53,500 nt of DNA from contig CM022675.1 in assembly GCA_012295275.1 (NCBI GenBank), positions 16,513,689 through 16,567,188 on the forward strand, written 5' to 3'. Below, piece after piece: positions 26,810-52,311 of this stretch. The stretch is from Chrysomallon squamiferum (lineage: Eukaryota; Mollusca; Gastropoda; Neomphalida; Peltospiridae). The position numbers and the translations under genes are program-made. Positions within the stretch are counted from its first letter, which is position 1. Each line of letters begins with the position of its first letter. Under the pieces are notes generated by a model. The model was given only the letters and a program-made list of their open reading frames with translations, was not told the DNA's origin and made no database searches.

Positions 26810-27125
26810 CAGTAGAAACAATAGTAAGTGGCAGCAGTAGTACAGTAGCATAAATAGTAGGAGTAGTTGATGTAGTGGTAGTACAGTAGCATAAATAGTA
26901 GGAGTAGTTGATGTAGTGGTAGTACAGTAGCATAAATAGTAGTGGTAGTACAGTAGCATAAATAGGAGTAGTTGTAGTAGTGGTAGTACAGTAGCATAAA
27001 TAGTAGGAGTAGTTGTAGTAGTGGTAGTACAGTAGCATAAATAGTAGGAGTAGTTGTAGTAGTGGTAGTACAGTAGCATAAACAGTAAGAATAGTTGTAG
27101 TAGTGGTGGTGCTGCTAATAGTAGT
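26810..27125 (-). repeat. GTA-rich minisatellite in the 3' region of the receptor-like gene
   Basis: About seven copies of a roughly 40-bp unit on the + strand containing GTGGTAGTACAGTAGCATAA and ATAGTAGGAGTAGTTG. It lies just 3' of the stop codon at 27241 on the - strand, so it is probably transcribed in that gene's 3' UTR. An AATAAA on the - strand falls at 26793-26798. The long frames through it (Tyr/Thr/Leu repeats) are periodicity. Confidence 0.85.
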
Positions 27126-27240
27126 AACATTTTTGTTATTGAAAACTTGTTTTTGAATCAGTCAATCATTCCTTTTAGATGTTTAATCTTACAATCTTGT
27201 CTGTCCTTTAACATTTCTAGTGCTGATTCCACAAATGATT

Positions 27241-28600
27241 TTAGTGATCTTCAGTTAGTCTATATGTTTCACAGTTTACATAGTCATGATCACTGAAACT
27301 GGAATATGAATCATTCACATAGTTGCTTTCATCATTGTTTTGACAAAATGAGTTATTAACACAGTTACCATTGTTGGGGCAAAGTGAATCATTTTCATAG
27401 TTACCACTTTCATGGCAAATTGAACTGTTTTCATAGTTACCACTTTCATGGCAATTTGAATTGTTTTCCTTGTTACCACTTTCATGGCAAATTGAATCAT
27501 TCACACAATTGATATCATTTTGGTTTAGTAAGTTATCATTAATTTTGCATGTTGAATCATCAACAAAGCTGACATTAGTATTATTACAAACTGAGTTACA
27601 ATTTTCATTATCTTTGTCTTGACAATTTGAATCAGAAACATTCTTATCAGAATGATGAAAATTTGAGTCAGAAACATTATTCTTATTGTCAGAATGATGA
27701 CAGTTTGAAAGATTTTTATTAGCAGGATTAGTTCGATGTCCATACATTTTGCAATTAACATAGTCATGAACATTATCTTCATCCACAAAAGTGACCCAGT
27801 TTGAGTCATTCATATAATCACCTGTGTTTGAATTATCACTGTCACGGTTAGAATCATCATCTGTGTGGTGATCATTTGAGTCCCGGACATAATCATTACT
27901 AACAACATGTTCTTCATACAGTGTGCTGGAACACTGTGATGGAATGGTTTTGTTCAGGACATTGTCATTACAACTACAACAACACATGTTGTCACTGGCG
28001 TCATGTAGAACTGATTTGTTAGATAAAATTTTGCCAACATCACGTTTGTTTTTAACTGGTGACATTGCAGCATTTCTGTTCACCTGTGGAGTGTTGTTAG
28101 TTTTTGTTTTGCTGAAAACTGTGTTTTCACACTTCAGGTCTGACTTGTGTTTTACAGCTTCAGCTGGATTCACCAGAATAAAATTAAACTTTGACTGTAT
28201 TTTTTCACAAATTTTGTCACAAACATTTCCAGGCTGGAATTTGGGTTCATTCAGTAATTCATGGCAATCTTCTTTTTCTACCAAATTTTCTCCTGATTCA
28301 GCTTTATAGTCATCTTGTTCTGTTAAACTTTCTCTGCTTATGCCAGGTAACTGTTCAAGTTCGTAAGGATCTGGAACCAGTTCCAGGTAGCCATGGCTGG
28401 AATCTGAACTGAGTGTTGATGTTTTGTCACTCTGAGTGACATATGAGTGACATCTGTAGGCTGGTTGAACTGTGGAGAGGTTTTCCTCACTTAAATCAGT
28501 TATGTAAAAAACACTGGAAGACAGACTTAAAATTACATCAGCTTGTTGAGATTTTCTGGGCATTGTTACCGGTTTTGTTTTGAAACATAACCTTTTTTTT
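27241..28600 (-). CDS. Large cytoplasmic-tail exon of the receptor-like gene
   Basis: A 1360-bp open exon after the acceptor TTTTTATTTAACAG. Its first half has ordinary composition (STLSSDSSHGYLELVPDPYE; CDKICEKIQSKFNF). The second half is low-complexity with repeats of CHESGNYEN-type motifs. Y-x-N sites read YMN, YVN, YEN, YEN, YVN, YVN; their codons fall near 27812, 27755, 27430, 27395, 27318 and 27280. Antisense and other-frame readings through the repeats are shadows. Confidence 0.85.
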
Positions 28601-28749
28601 CTGTTAAATAAAAACAAATTATAATAGTGACATCCACAAAAAAAAGGATGATGTAATTATTTTCTGTTGGTTTGTGTGTGTATGTGTGTGTGTCTGTGTG
28701 TGTCTGTGTGTGTGTGTGTGTGCGTTTGTATCTGTGTCTGACTGTGTGT

Positions 28750-28791
<42 letters not shown>

Positions 28792-28882
28792 CTGTGTGTG
28801 TGTCTGTGTGTGTGTGTGCGTTTGTATCTGTGTCTGACTGTGTGTGTGTCTGTGTGTGTGTGTGCGTTTGTATCTGTGTCTG

Positions 28883-28949
<67 letters not shown>

Positions 28950-29602
28950 CAGGCAAAATGTTTGAGAGATTAACAAACTACCCAGCTCTTTTATCATTAG
29001 TTGTTTAATGAATGTTTGTTTCACTTTGTTGTTACCTTTTCATCCACAACATGCCAAGAATTACAAGAATGACAATGAAACAGGCGACGCAGATACATGC
29101 AACTGAAACAAATGAAACAATAAGCTAATTTTACACATTTTAGTTACTTTAGATATCAAATCTTTGTTCTTTTTTCGATGTATGAATTCCTGTTAACTGT
29201 TTAGTTTGGACCTTAAATTAACTTCATACTGTGTTTACCATGTCTGAAATCTCAACTGTTTATCATTTTATGAGATAAATTTTGATAGACTGAAAAGTTA
29301 GCCCATTACAATGTATTCAGAGACACATATGTGTACACAGATACACATGCACATACACATACATACACAGATTATGGTAAATTTATGTTAGTATGTATTA
29401 CATAAAATATATATATGTTTGTTTGTAATTACATTTGTTTTCATTAAATATTTAATAGTTGTAAACAGAACAAAAAATAACATTCTATTAATTTTCACAA
29501 TTTTTAAACATAAAAAATATTTAAAATGTCATACATTTATTAATTTTATATTTATTTGAAAAGCACTTTTGTTAATTCCTTCTTGAATCTGGTTTTTATA
29601 TA

Positions 29603-29649
<47 letters not shown>

Positions 29650-30450
29650 CTTACTTATTTACTTATTTATTTAGTTAGTTTTATGGATGTGATTTTAATA
29701 AGCACGTTAACTGGCAAACGTGTTCAACAGGAACAGGATCTCAGTATTAAAATGTTGTAATTTAAAAATTTGCTTATGAGGCACAGTATGGGATTATGTA
29801 AAATTTAAATAGCAAAGCATACAAATGATACAAAATGAGATTTTAACAAAGATTTAAACTTTGGAATAAAATTGCTAAATGACAAAAACTTCCAGGACTG
29901 CAATGTGTAAATGGGCAAATAATAAATAAATAAACAAATAAAAAATAAATTTGGAAGTTGCAGTTTGTTTTATTTGCAGCAAGTAATATGTTTTGTATTT
30001 CATATAAGCCTCGAAACAGATTTATTAAATGGAATCAGACGATTACTAATATGATTTCGTTTCATTAAATGCAAGACAAATAACGATTTATCACTCAAAA
30101 ATGTATCAGTGACTGATAACGAGAAAACTGAAAATAGCAAATCATGTTTACATGTTTCTTCAACATCTACGTGAAAAAAACCTGGCGTTTCGGAAGGGAC
30201 ATAACTCAAAGCCAAACATTTCCTATCACAGCTATAAAGAGTTAGGGATTAGTAATGATTTCAGAAAATCAGAGATTAAGTGTTAACAGTTGTTTAAGTC
30301 TTACCCGAATGATCCTTCATTTACGTCAACTGACGAACTGAGCTCGATAGTATGGCTGAAGATGTTAAAATTTTAATCTGTTTATATAATGAAAATAATT
30401 TCTTATTAATATATCTAAGTAACATATTTTTTATAACCAAATACATATGC

Positions 30451-30481
<31 letters not shown>

Positions 30482-30692
30482 TATATAGAAAATAAACAAA
30501 TATATATATATATCACACACAAAATGTACACAGGACACTGAAATGCACCTATTCATATGCAGTCATCCCACTGAAAATAAACATAAAATAGTTTATACAG
30601 AACCTAGAAAGATTATAATCTGTTTATATAATGAAAATAATTTCTTATTAATATATCTAAGTAACATATTTTTTATAACCAAATACATACGC

Positions 30693-30723
<31 letters not shown>

Positions 30724-31447
30724 TATATAGAAAATAAACAAATATATAACCTACGTTCGAATACTCACACATCAAAATGTACACAGGACACTGAAATGCA
30801 CCTATTCATATGCAGTCATCCCACTGACACACAATACACAAACATAATTAGATGAACACAAGTTTATATGCGCAGATACCTAGAAAGATTATACACTGAT
30901 CTGAGATTAACTGAAGAATTATTTTTCCTTAATAGACAGGTACAAATACTTTTTCTTATTAAACCAAGAAGAAGAAATATAATCCATAACAAACTTATGT
31001 TAATAACAGTCATTAAAACTGCAAAATGATTATGCAGGGTACATACAGATTTATATGAGTCATATAACCTCTACATCTTCAGTTATATTTTTGTATATTC
31101 GAGTGGTGTACATTTTTCTATTTGTGAAAACTTATAACCTGTATACAAAATTTAAACTTAGTCTGCTCCAGAGGTCACGATAAGATATTTATGTGAGCAG
31201 TGAAATTGGGATTTATTTATTGACATCGTAATGTTTTATTTCCAAATCGTTAATGTATACACATAGCACAAATAAATGAAAAAACAAATAAAAAAGCAAA
31301 CAAAATAATATTAAATGGAAGACAGGTATGGAGCCATATTTAAGTAAATAACGATTTTCAGATATTTAGAGCTAAAAGTTTTCCAAAATGGCAGCTTATC
31401 ACAGTTTTACATTAATAAAAAGGCGTCTGCCAGTTGTTGTTGTTTTA

Positions 31448-31490
<43 letters not shown>

Positions 31491-31946
31491 CAGTATTATT
31501 ATTATCAGTATTGTGATGAATAATAATGTTGTTGTTGTTGCTGTTAGTGGTAGTAGTAGCAGTAGCAGCAGAATTCGCTTGAATTAGCTCACATTAACAT
31601 CCGGATTCACTATGACAAATTTCCTAAAATAAAGTTTGTAAATTTGACGTAAAAAAAAAATTCCCCAGAATTATTTCGTGTAGTGTGTTTAATCAACTGA
31701 AAACTATTTCTTTAACAGGCACCTCGGGGAAGAGAATATAACAATACGTCTTTTTCTACCACACACCGCTCGCTTTTCTAAAACTTGCTCATGTCATGGC
31801 GCCCCAAGATGATAAGATAAAATATACCAAGAAGCCTGTTTAATATTCGTGCACACGCGTTAATTTATCATTTACCGTAAATTTATGCGCATTTCAAAAC
31901 GCGTAAGTGAGAATAAATTGTACTTTTCTAAACATTCAAACAAATG

Positions 31947-31986
<40 letters not shown>

Positions 31987-32238
31987 TACAGTGGAATAAT
32001 CATACGCAGTCATAACCAGAAAGTATTTGTTTTTATTTTATAATTTAGTGTGGAGATTGGTTTATTTATCGTGTAATTTACATCTCGAAACTAACGTCTT
32101 TAATTATTTTTTATCACCATTCTAAACATGTCATTTATTTAATAGTTAATTATGCTAAAAAAAATCATGTTACCTAAAAACACATAACACAAACTCTGCA
32201 GCCTGACCGCCCGAGACAGCAAGTAAGAATGTGAACAT
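27241..32238 (-). CDS. Unrecognised single-pass membrane protein with a Y-x-N-rich cytoplasmic tail
   Basis: Five - strand exons: 32174-32238, 30305-30355, 30047-30231, 29036-29102, 27241-28600. All junctions are GT/AG and in phase; the sum is 1728 nt, 575 residues plus stop. Residues 1-21 are hydrophobic and may be a signal peptide (MFTFLLAVSGGQAAEFVLCV). Residues 22-100 are a small ectodomain with Cys at 40, 44 and 66. About 101-121 is the TM helix (ACICVACFIVILVILGMLWM), followed by a basic stop-transfer patch (KRKKR). The rest, about 450 residues, is an Asn/Asp/Ser/Cys-rich tail. It has a YLEL-x4-YEL segment near residue 194 and six Y-x-N motifs, the known consensus for Grb2-type SH2 domains when phosphorylated. 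No kinase, death or TIR domain is seen. I infer a receptor or adaptor. The tail and TM are well supported, the first two exons less so. An alternative donor would end exon 3 at 30152. Confidence 0.62.
28660..28949 (+). repeat. Long (GT)n-based microsatellite/minisatellite
   Basis: About 290 bp of GT dinucleotides, interrupted by repeated TGCGTTTGTATCTGTGTCTG segments that make a higher-order period. It fills most of the 435-bp intron between the TM exon and the tail exon. Confidence 0.95.
29036..29102 (-). CDS. Transmembrane exon of the receptor-like gene
   Basis: A 67-bp exon with acceptor TTTGTTTCAG and donor AAAAG|GTAACA, phase 1 to 2. It encodes about 20 uncharged residues ending in WMKR, a typical single TM helix and start of a stop-transfer signal. 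Confidence 0.8.
29609..29649 (+). repeat. Poly-T tract
   Basis: Over 40 consecutive T on the + strand, inside the intron between the ectodomain and TM exons. Confidence 0.9.
30047..30355 (-). CDS. Ectodomain exons of the receptor-like gene
   Basis: Exons 30305-30355 and 30047-30231. They encode HTIELSSSVDVNEGSFG, then CDRKCLALSYVPSETPGFFH, then VDVEETCKHDLLFSVFSLSV and more. The VNEGS...C pattern is faintly immunoglobulin-like, but no family is assignable. The odd number of cysteines (three) and two usable donors mean the 3' border is uncertain. Confidence 0.55.
30369..30840. repeat. Tandem duplication of about 240 bp
   Basis: The block from about 30369 to 30600 recurs at about 30615-30830. 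Both copies contain TAATCTGTTTATATAATGAA, a (TA)n core with CACACACGTATATAG, and GTACACAGGACACTGAAATG. Copies are nearly identical apart from TA length and small indels. It lies in the first intron of the receptor-like gene. Confidence 0.9.
31449..31565 (+). repeat. (ATT)n and related trinucleotide repeats
   Basis: About 45 bp of ATT repeats followed by interrupted CAG/TTA, GTT and GTAGTAGCAG repeats, in the first intron of the receptor-like gene. Confidence 0.85.
31950..31982 (+). repeat. (TA)n microsatellite
   Basis: About 16 TA dinucleotides near the signal-peptide exon of the receptor-like gene. Similar TA runs occur near 3811, 10444, 24389, 30456, 30694, 33803, 36731 and 36928. Confidence 0.9.
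32174..32238 (-). CDS. Putative start and signal-peptide exon of the receptor-like gene
   Basis: From ATG at 32238 to the donor TTTTTAG|GTAACA, 21 codons plus 2 nt, phase-compatible with the exon at 30355. The peptide is hydrophobic with small residues, a weak but plausible signal sequence. The long gap to the next exon (1.8 kb) and the short length make this the least certain part of the gene. Confidence 0.45.
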
Positions 32239-32819
32239 TTGAAAAGAAAGGGTTTCAAAACTGACGTTTGTGAGAAGTTTAACACTAAAAACAAGATCGT
32301 CTTAATGAATAGAGAACACAGAGACAGGCACAGCTCAGAGGAGAATTTATGTTTTCTATTAGTTTCTATAAACGTATCCCTGTATCAAAAATACATTACA
32401 TGAACTCGTGCATCTGAAAAGCCAGATGAGGACAGAGTCACAGTAGAGGATTCTGGAAAACGAGGATAGATACAGAAGAAGAGAGATTTGAGAACGTTTG
32501 AAACACTAGAAATAGTGAGACATGAGGGTATGGAGATTCAGAAAGATAGAGATAGGAAGAACGAGAGACAGAGTCAGACATAGCTAATGGTATGGGAGAA
32601 AGAGATTGAGACAACTGAAGAAATAAAGAAATAAACACACAGAGACGTTACATATGAAAAAAAGGATTAAAAAAGAAAAAAGATGTTAGAGGCAACGAAG
32701 ACTGACTTAAGACAATCAAAATACAGTTAGACTGATAATTAAAATATTTCATGTATTCAAAAAGAAAATCGATATAAATAATCATATTAATCCAATCATG
32801 CGCGTTCGATTGTAATAGC

Positions 32820-32820
<1 letters not shown>

Positions 32821-32911
<91 letters not shown>
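32821..32911 (+). repeat. (GA)n microsatellite, copy 1
   Basis: About 45 uninterrupted GA dinucleotides, preceded by GATTGTAATAGCCG. Confidence 0.95.
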
Positions 32912-32913
<2 letters not shown>

Positions 32914-33079
32914 TCAATTAGGAAAAATTAACAAATATATAAAGAAATCAAAAATTCACTCTCTAACAAAACTAAGGAAATTTAAAACCAGTCTGCTTAC
33001 CTTCCTGAAGCAACCTGCTGATCGAGACAGCAGGAAAATAGCTACGTAGGCAGGCAAGTATGTACACGACCTTCCGATA

Positions 33080-33435
<356 letters not shown>

Positions 33436-34133
33436 ACACATAAATATATGAATAGAAAGATTTTGGAGCAAAATTCAACATTTAAAATAGACCAATTCAT
33501 GAATCACCTCTTATTCTTCTTTTATGTCAGTTTAGTTCTGTATATATTATTTTCTCAAATCATATTACACATCCTTTGCAATGCTACTCTTTTGAAGATA
33601 ACAAAGAACGGCGGGTATTTTATCATCCTTCATTTGTTTAATAGCTGTGACATTTCAGCACATTTTGGTATTACTGGCTATTAAATGTTTTAAGTTACTT
33701 ATTTATTGTATAATAAAACTGAAAGAGAGAACCCGCTTCGTGCACTGACTATTCTTCTACATTAATGTGTAAGGAGGGGGCAGATAATGTGAAATCGTAA
33801 TGTATATATATATATATATATATTATAGGCGACTCACTAATTACTCATTGTATAAATTACTCATAAAATCATGTCCTAGGAACAAATAACCAAACCGGTT
33901 TCAAATCAATGGGCTTTAATCACAGGTAATCACTGATAGAGAAATATTAAAGTGTACAACATTGTATCTCTGGCGTCTCCAAAGAGGACAAACTGACCAG
34001 ATTCATAAAACTGTATTTAATTAATATGAAGCATAATAAAGATTCTCTAGTTGTAAAATCAGAACAAATCAAGTAAAAAAATTTAAAAACGAAAGGACAT
34101 AAGACCAACGTCAACACCTTCACTAACAACTGT

Positions 34134-34270
34134 TTAAGGTTCTACAATGTCAGTGGCTAGAATGCACGCCTTGCTCTCTGAGCGAGTGAAAAAATGAATG
34201 TGCTCAGCAGAGCGAGCTGTTGTGAAGCACGTCTGCGACAGGCACGCTCTCTGAGCATTTCCCCCCTTAA
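34134..34270 (+). other. Less AT-rich patch with tRNA-Gly-like 5' half
   Basis: GTCAGTGGCTAGAATGCACG followed by CC closely resembles the D-arm and A-box side of tRNA-Gly (TCAGTGGTAGAAT...CGCC). No matching B box follows, so it is not a working tRNA. The patch also has short inverted and direct GCTCTCTGAGCG-type repeats. It could be a tRNA-derived SINE remnant. Confidence 0.25.
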
Positions 34271-34861
34271 ATTTTAGGCAGCTGACGAAAGCTCCAAATA
34301 GAAGGTAGTCATCTTAACGTATCTTGCTAGCACTTACTCCCTTCCGATTACTTTTATGAACCAGTTACTTCGAATACATTAAATATTATCCTTTATAGAA
34401 TAGAGAACAATGGTTATTATTTCTCTATTCTACATTAGCATTAGTGGATGTTTTATATGCACTTACCTATAAACAGGAACATTGTTTTTACATATATAAA
34501 TTGTGGTTACTGGCTAAAACACCTGAGATGATAAAAACTATAAGTCACATATAGAAAGTTGGGTGGCTGAATGTAAGTGGTGAAATTATTTTTGTATATG
34601 TCGTAAAATCCTATATAATAATAGGAAACCTTGCGCTTTACAGAACTTACATATAGGTTGTTCGTCAACTTCATGCACATTTTTGGAACATCAGTTACAA
34701 TAGATGCATGTAGAGCTCTGGCCTTATTGGTGTTCTTATTGGTCCGTTTATCCGTTCAACCACTGCGTCACGACTGGTTTGGTCACAGCAGTGTGAACAG
34801 TTTTGAAAACAATATTTTATTTTTAATATATAGGAATACTTACGATACACATTCATAATAT

Positions 34862-34889
34862 TTATTTTTTTTTTTTTTTTTTTTTTTTT
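34862..34889 (+). repeat. Poly-T tract
   Basis: A run of about 28 T upstream of AGPS. Confidence 0.85.
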
Positions 34890-35133
34890 ACTTGTTATTT
34901 ATTATTACTTTGAACGGCTGATTACATTTAATTTTTAATGTGTTTATTTGTATTTATTTATTTTATTTATGTTATCACAAAGCAAATAATAACTCCATAA
35001 GCTACCTTCGTATTACAAGCGGATGTTGATGTTTAAACGCGCTGCTGTTTCTACTATCACAAGTTGACTGGTTTCCTGTCATATGTTATTAACAACAAAA
35101 GCGAAAAAATAAACTTTGCTGTTATATTCTAAG

Positions 35134-48263
<13,130 letters not shown>

Positions 48264-50880
48264 ATCATTATTTTTCCACAATCTCTGTCACCATTTTTAA
48301 TATGATGTGTGTATCTGACATTTTATCAGTCGTCAATTAAAACTTAATTTATATATGTATGCTTTATCTCATTGTTAATTTTAAAATAATTAATAATTTA
48401 TACATCTGACAGTTTATCTGAAGTCATTAATATTAATAATTTATGTATGTGAAATTTTTTCTCAATTTGCTAATTAAACAATAAAATGAAGAAAAAAAAT
48501 AATTTATACATCTGACAAAATGGTTTTTTTTTTAAAATTTTGATGCAAATAATAACATTTCTGATACTCAAAGGCTAAACTAGGGGTTTTGGGGGGTTTG
48601 TTCTAGAGTTAATTTAATATTTTATATTTTTTCTTATGAAAACCATAACCTTAAAACCAGTAATAACAATTACATATTACCAAAATAAATAATGTATGTC
48701 TAATATAATAACATTTTAAACATAATTTTGTTATATTGAGCAATCATGTTCTACTGTCAAATAAAATAAAAAACAGAAATATATATTTAATTGAAAGTAA
48801 TCTATTTATTAATAGTTAAACCTTTATTTATTTATTTTTATATTTTTTTTCAACATGGCCTAGTTTTAGTGTTGGTTATGAATGAACAGATGATGTGTCT
48901 GGTATGTTAAATTTTAAGTGATGTATCATTTATCACTTAAACTGTTCTGTTAGAATTATCTGAATTGATTTGTCTAAAAGACTATGACAAACTGACTCTA
49001 TTTTATTTTAATCTTTTTCATTTTTGTATGAGATATGATTAACATTCAAGTGACTATTGAGTTAAATGATTAATATATTTCTAATATTTACTTTTTTTAT
49101 TGAATTTTGTTACAATTCTTTTTTCTTACTTTAATGAAGGTAAATATTTTTAAAAATATTTAATACCATGTTTTATACATAAGTAATTCTGTCCATCTGA
49201 ATTATTCAGTTTTATTTCAGCTGTTGAGCTGGACTGACTTCATTATTTTGCACAAGTTTTTGGAATATGTAAATATAAATACTGAATTCAAATTAATCTC
49301 TTCAGAACTGAAAGTAATTTATCATTAACTGGGTTAAGATTATGATGTTCAGATTTGAGCCAGCCCTTTAACTGTTTGAATATGTACATTACATTGTTTT
49401 TATTTTTGTTTCAACATCAGCAATAACAGTTAATGCTTCATTGCAGTATTGCACCATTTTTATTTATCAATTTTTTTTTTTAAATTTTAGAATATTAATA
49501 ACCAATTGTGAATATTTCAGAAATGATAATTGTACCAAAAATATATTTTTTCTTCTTAAAATTAAATACTTTTTTTATTTAAAATGTACCAAATGGAATA
49601 GTAAATTTGTATTTAAAATAAAATCTGCAAAGACCACATCCACAGAAAGACAGGTTTCATTGATATAAAAATGTAATTTTTCATTTATTGAAAATACTTT
49701 TATTCATTTCAGTGCTTACTTTGTGTTTTTACAACATCTCTGATAAATGTGCGACATTTTCATCAATCGTGACATTAATAGTTAAATATGTTGCATTGTG
49801 ATACACAATCAGTTTATGAAAAAATTATGAAAAATAATGTTATTTGTAAAAAATATTTAAAATAAAGATACTTCATGATAAAACTCGGTTAACAACAGAT
49901 GTGATAGTTTTAAATTAAGCTTAATGAAGTATTTTGTTTGTTAAAATTTATAGATTGCAAATAATACAAGAAAACTGTTAAACAGAGTAAAATTATTGGG
50001 TTGTCATTGTCATTGAATTCTTCAAGTTATATGCCACAGACATGTTTAAACCAAAAACATAGTCACAACACTGTACTAAAATAAGATTTTTTTGATTTTT
50101 TTACTTTCACCAAAGACAATGCTGCCTTTAACATCCTGAAATATAAAGTTTGTTTCAGTCATTTTATGTGTAAACTAAAATAATATATTTATATCCTATC
50201 ATAAAAAATGCAGTTGTTTATTGCATCTTGTCAGTTTTATATAACTTATTATCACTTATTTTTCTTTTTATCATTTGCTCATATATAAATATGAACTAAT
50301 TTCTTGATTAAAATCTTCTTAAATTATTTGCTGTTTTCTTTTTTAGCTGGAATTCAGTCCCCAAATGTATTGATGTGCATGAAATTTTGAAATCCTGGAC
50401 TTTTTGATATCTCAGTTTTTTGATAGTTCAGCATACACAAACTATTTTATGAATGGAATTTTTGTTTAAACTTAAATCATGTTCTCTGGGTAATATCCTT
50501 ATATTGCAAAATCTTTAAAAAATCTGAAATTTCAAATGAGGCCTGTCATGCTTGACACTGAGCTGGCACGTTTGATGTTTAGAATTATGCCCACCCCCTT
50601 TTCAAAATAACTTAATCTGCACTTTGTATCATAATTTAGTTTAATTTTTCAAATGTGCTAAAACATGTCAAAAATTATTTATTTATGATGATATTGGACC
50701 TAAAGACAAGTTTGTGGCCACACTGTCAGTTAGCAGAATTTTTGTTTCAGATATTCCATCCCACATACAGGAAGATACAAAAGTTACAAAAGTACTTTCA
50801 AGAGGAGGTCTCTCATGATAAAAATTCTGTTTATGCAACATTAAAAATACATTTTATAATTTGACATGAAGTCTCAAAAA
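48264..50880 (+). other. AGPS 3' UTR and convergent intergenic DNA
   Basis: AT-rich, no coding signal. AATAAA occurs at 48480-48485 among other places. The position of the true AGPS 3' end is unknown. Confidence 0.45.
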
Positions 50881-52311
50881 AAAAAAAAAATTCTGATAAT
50901 AACATTACAAAGCATTTTGCAAACATAACATTTATTTGTAAAAAATAAAATACAAGATTGAATATAAAAATTCACAATTCATAATCAATAATTTTTCAAA
51001 CTTAACTCAAAGTACTAAATAATGATAAATTACAAAATTAATGCATCCATAAATTTACATTTCACAATATTTCTCACAATGTAACTGCAAGCTTAAAACC
51101 AAACAGCACAATTTCTACCTCTAAATAATTTATATATAAAAAAAGTAAAACTGTTAGTAAAATACAAAAAATCTTACCTTCTATTAACATAACAAAAATA
51201 TGTACATACGTATACATATGGTACACAGTAAATATAAATGTAAGCAGATTATTAAAAATGTACAACACGACAAACTAGAAATAAATTTTCTATCTAACAG
51301 ACATTAATGTGACAAAGTAAAAACAAGGAAATCTGAGATTATAACATGATAATTCACTTTAAGAGGTATAAAAATATCAATATACATAATTATGCAGTTA
51401 AAAGAAAATTCATCTGTGGTTTTATTTTAAAACAAACAGAAATTTGATACAGGCAATTTTTAAATATCATTTAACAGCCAACAGTAAATAATTAAACTAT
51501 TTTTTTGAATATAACAAATTTTTAAAATAAAAATAATCCATCATATTTTTCCTTTTTACATAAAATTCTTAAATTTTAAAAAAGTCACTAAATTCAAATT
51601 AAATTCTAAGTTTAAAATCATAAAGGCTATGATAGGGAAAAAAATAAATCAAGAAATGCTATAAACACAATCTGATTAAAATGCCTTTACTAAACCACGT
51701 TTGAATGCAAAAACAAACAAAAGGACTTATAAAATCCAGCCCAGTATCAACAAAATGTTATTAAAAAATATTTTCTACAGCATCATAAATTTTACAGGTA
51801 AAATTAAATAAATGACACTAAATAGCAGTGAGCATAAATTTTATGATTTTATTTTCTTTATTAATGAAAAAAAAAGAAGAAAAAGATTTTATCACCTCAA
51901 CAGTTAAAACAATTTAGTGTACAAATAATTTATGAAAAAAAATATATAAATAAAAACATTGTCAAGAGAAAATTAATATTTTGTTTTTGCATAAATTTTT
52001 TATATTTCATCATTGGTTTTTTGCACACAAACACACAACAAAAACTAACATTAAATAAACAATTGGGAAATCCTAAAACATATTCAAGGATTTTATTCCC
52101 ATCCACATTTTTTTTTTTTTTTTAAATTTAATTTTATATCTTTTTTTTTTTTGTGCGTTTGCATTTTTACTTTTTTTTGGACTGCATCTGATTAGCATTG
52201 TAATAGATATTATCAGTCATTTTTATTGTGAAATATTCTCTCAGCTTTTATTTTTAGCTCTATAATTCATGAAAAAAAATAAAATGTGGTGAAGGAAACA
52301 TTATTTACATC
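50881..52311 (-). other. Probable 3' UTR of the bZIP gene
   Basis: 1.4 kb downstream of the bZIP stop codon on the - strand, without coding signal. AATAAA on the - strand at 50931-50936 (TTTATT on +) could be the polyadenylation signal. T runs occur at 52110-52152 on the + strand. Confidence 0.45.

Noticed and set aside
26750-27130. Tyr/Thr/Leu-rich open frames on the - strand
   Set aside because: They are reading frames of the GTA-rich minisatellite; the receptor-like gene already ends at 27241.
27315-28412. Other-frame and antisense open frames over the receptor tail
   Set aside because: Overlapping shadows of the supported tail frame, which continues in phase from the TM exon.
28566-29024. 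Open frames of His/Thr or Cys/Val repeats
   Set aside because: They read through the GT microsatellite and have no coding character.
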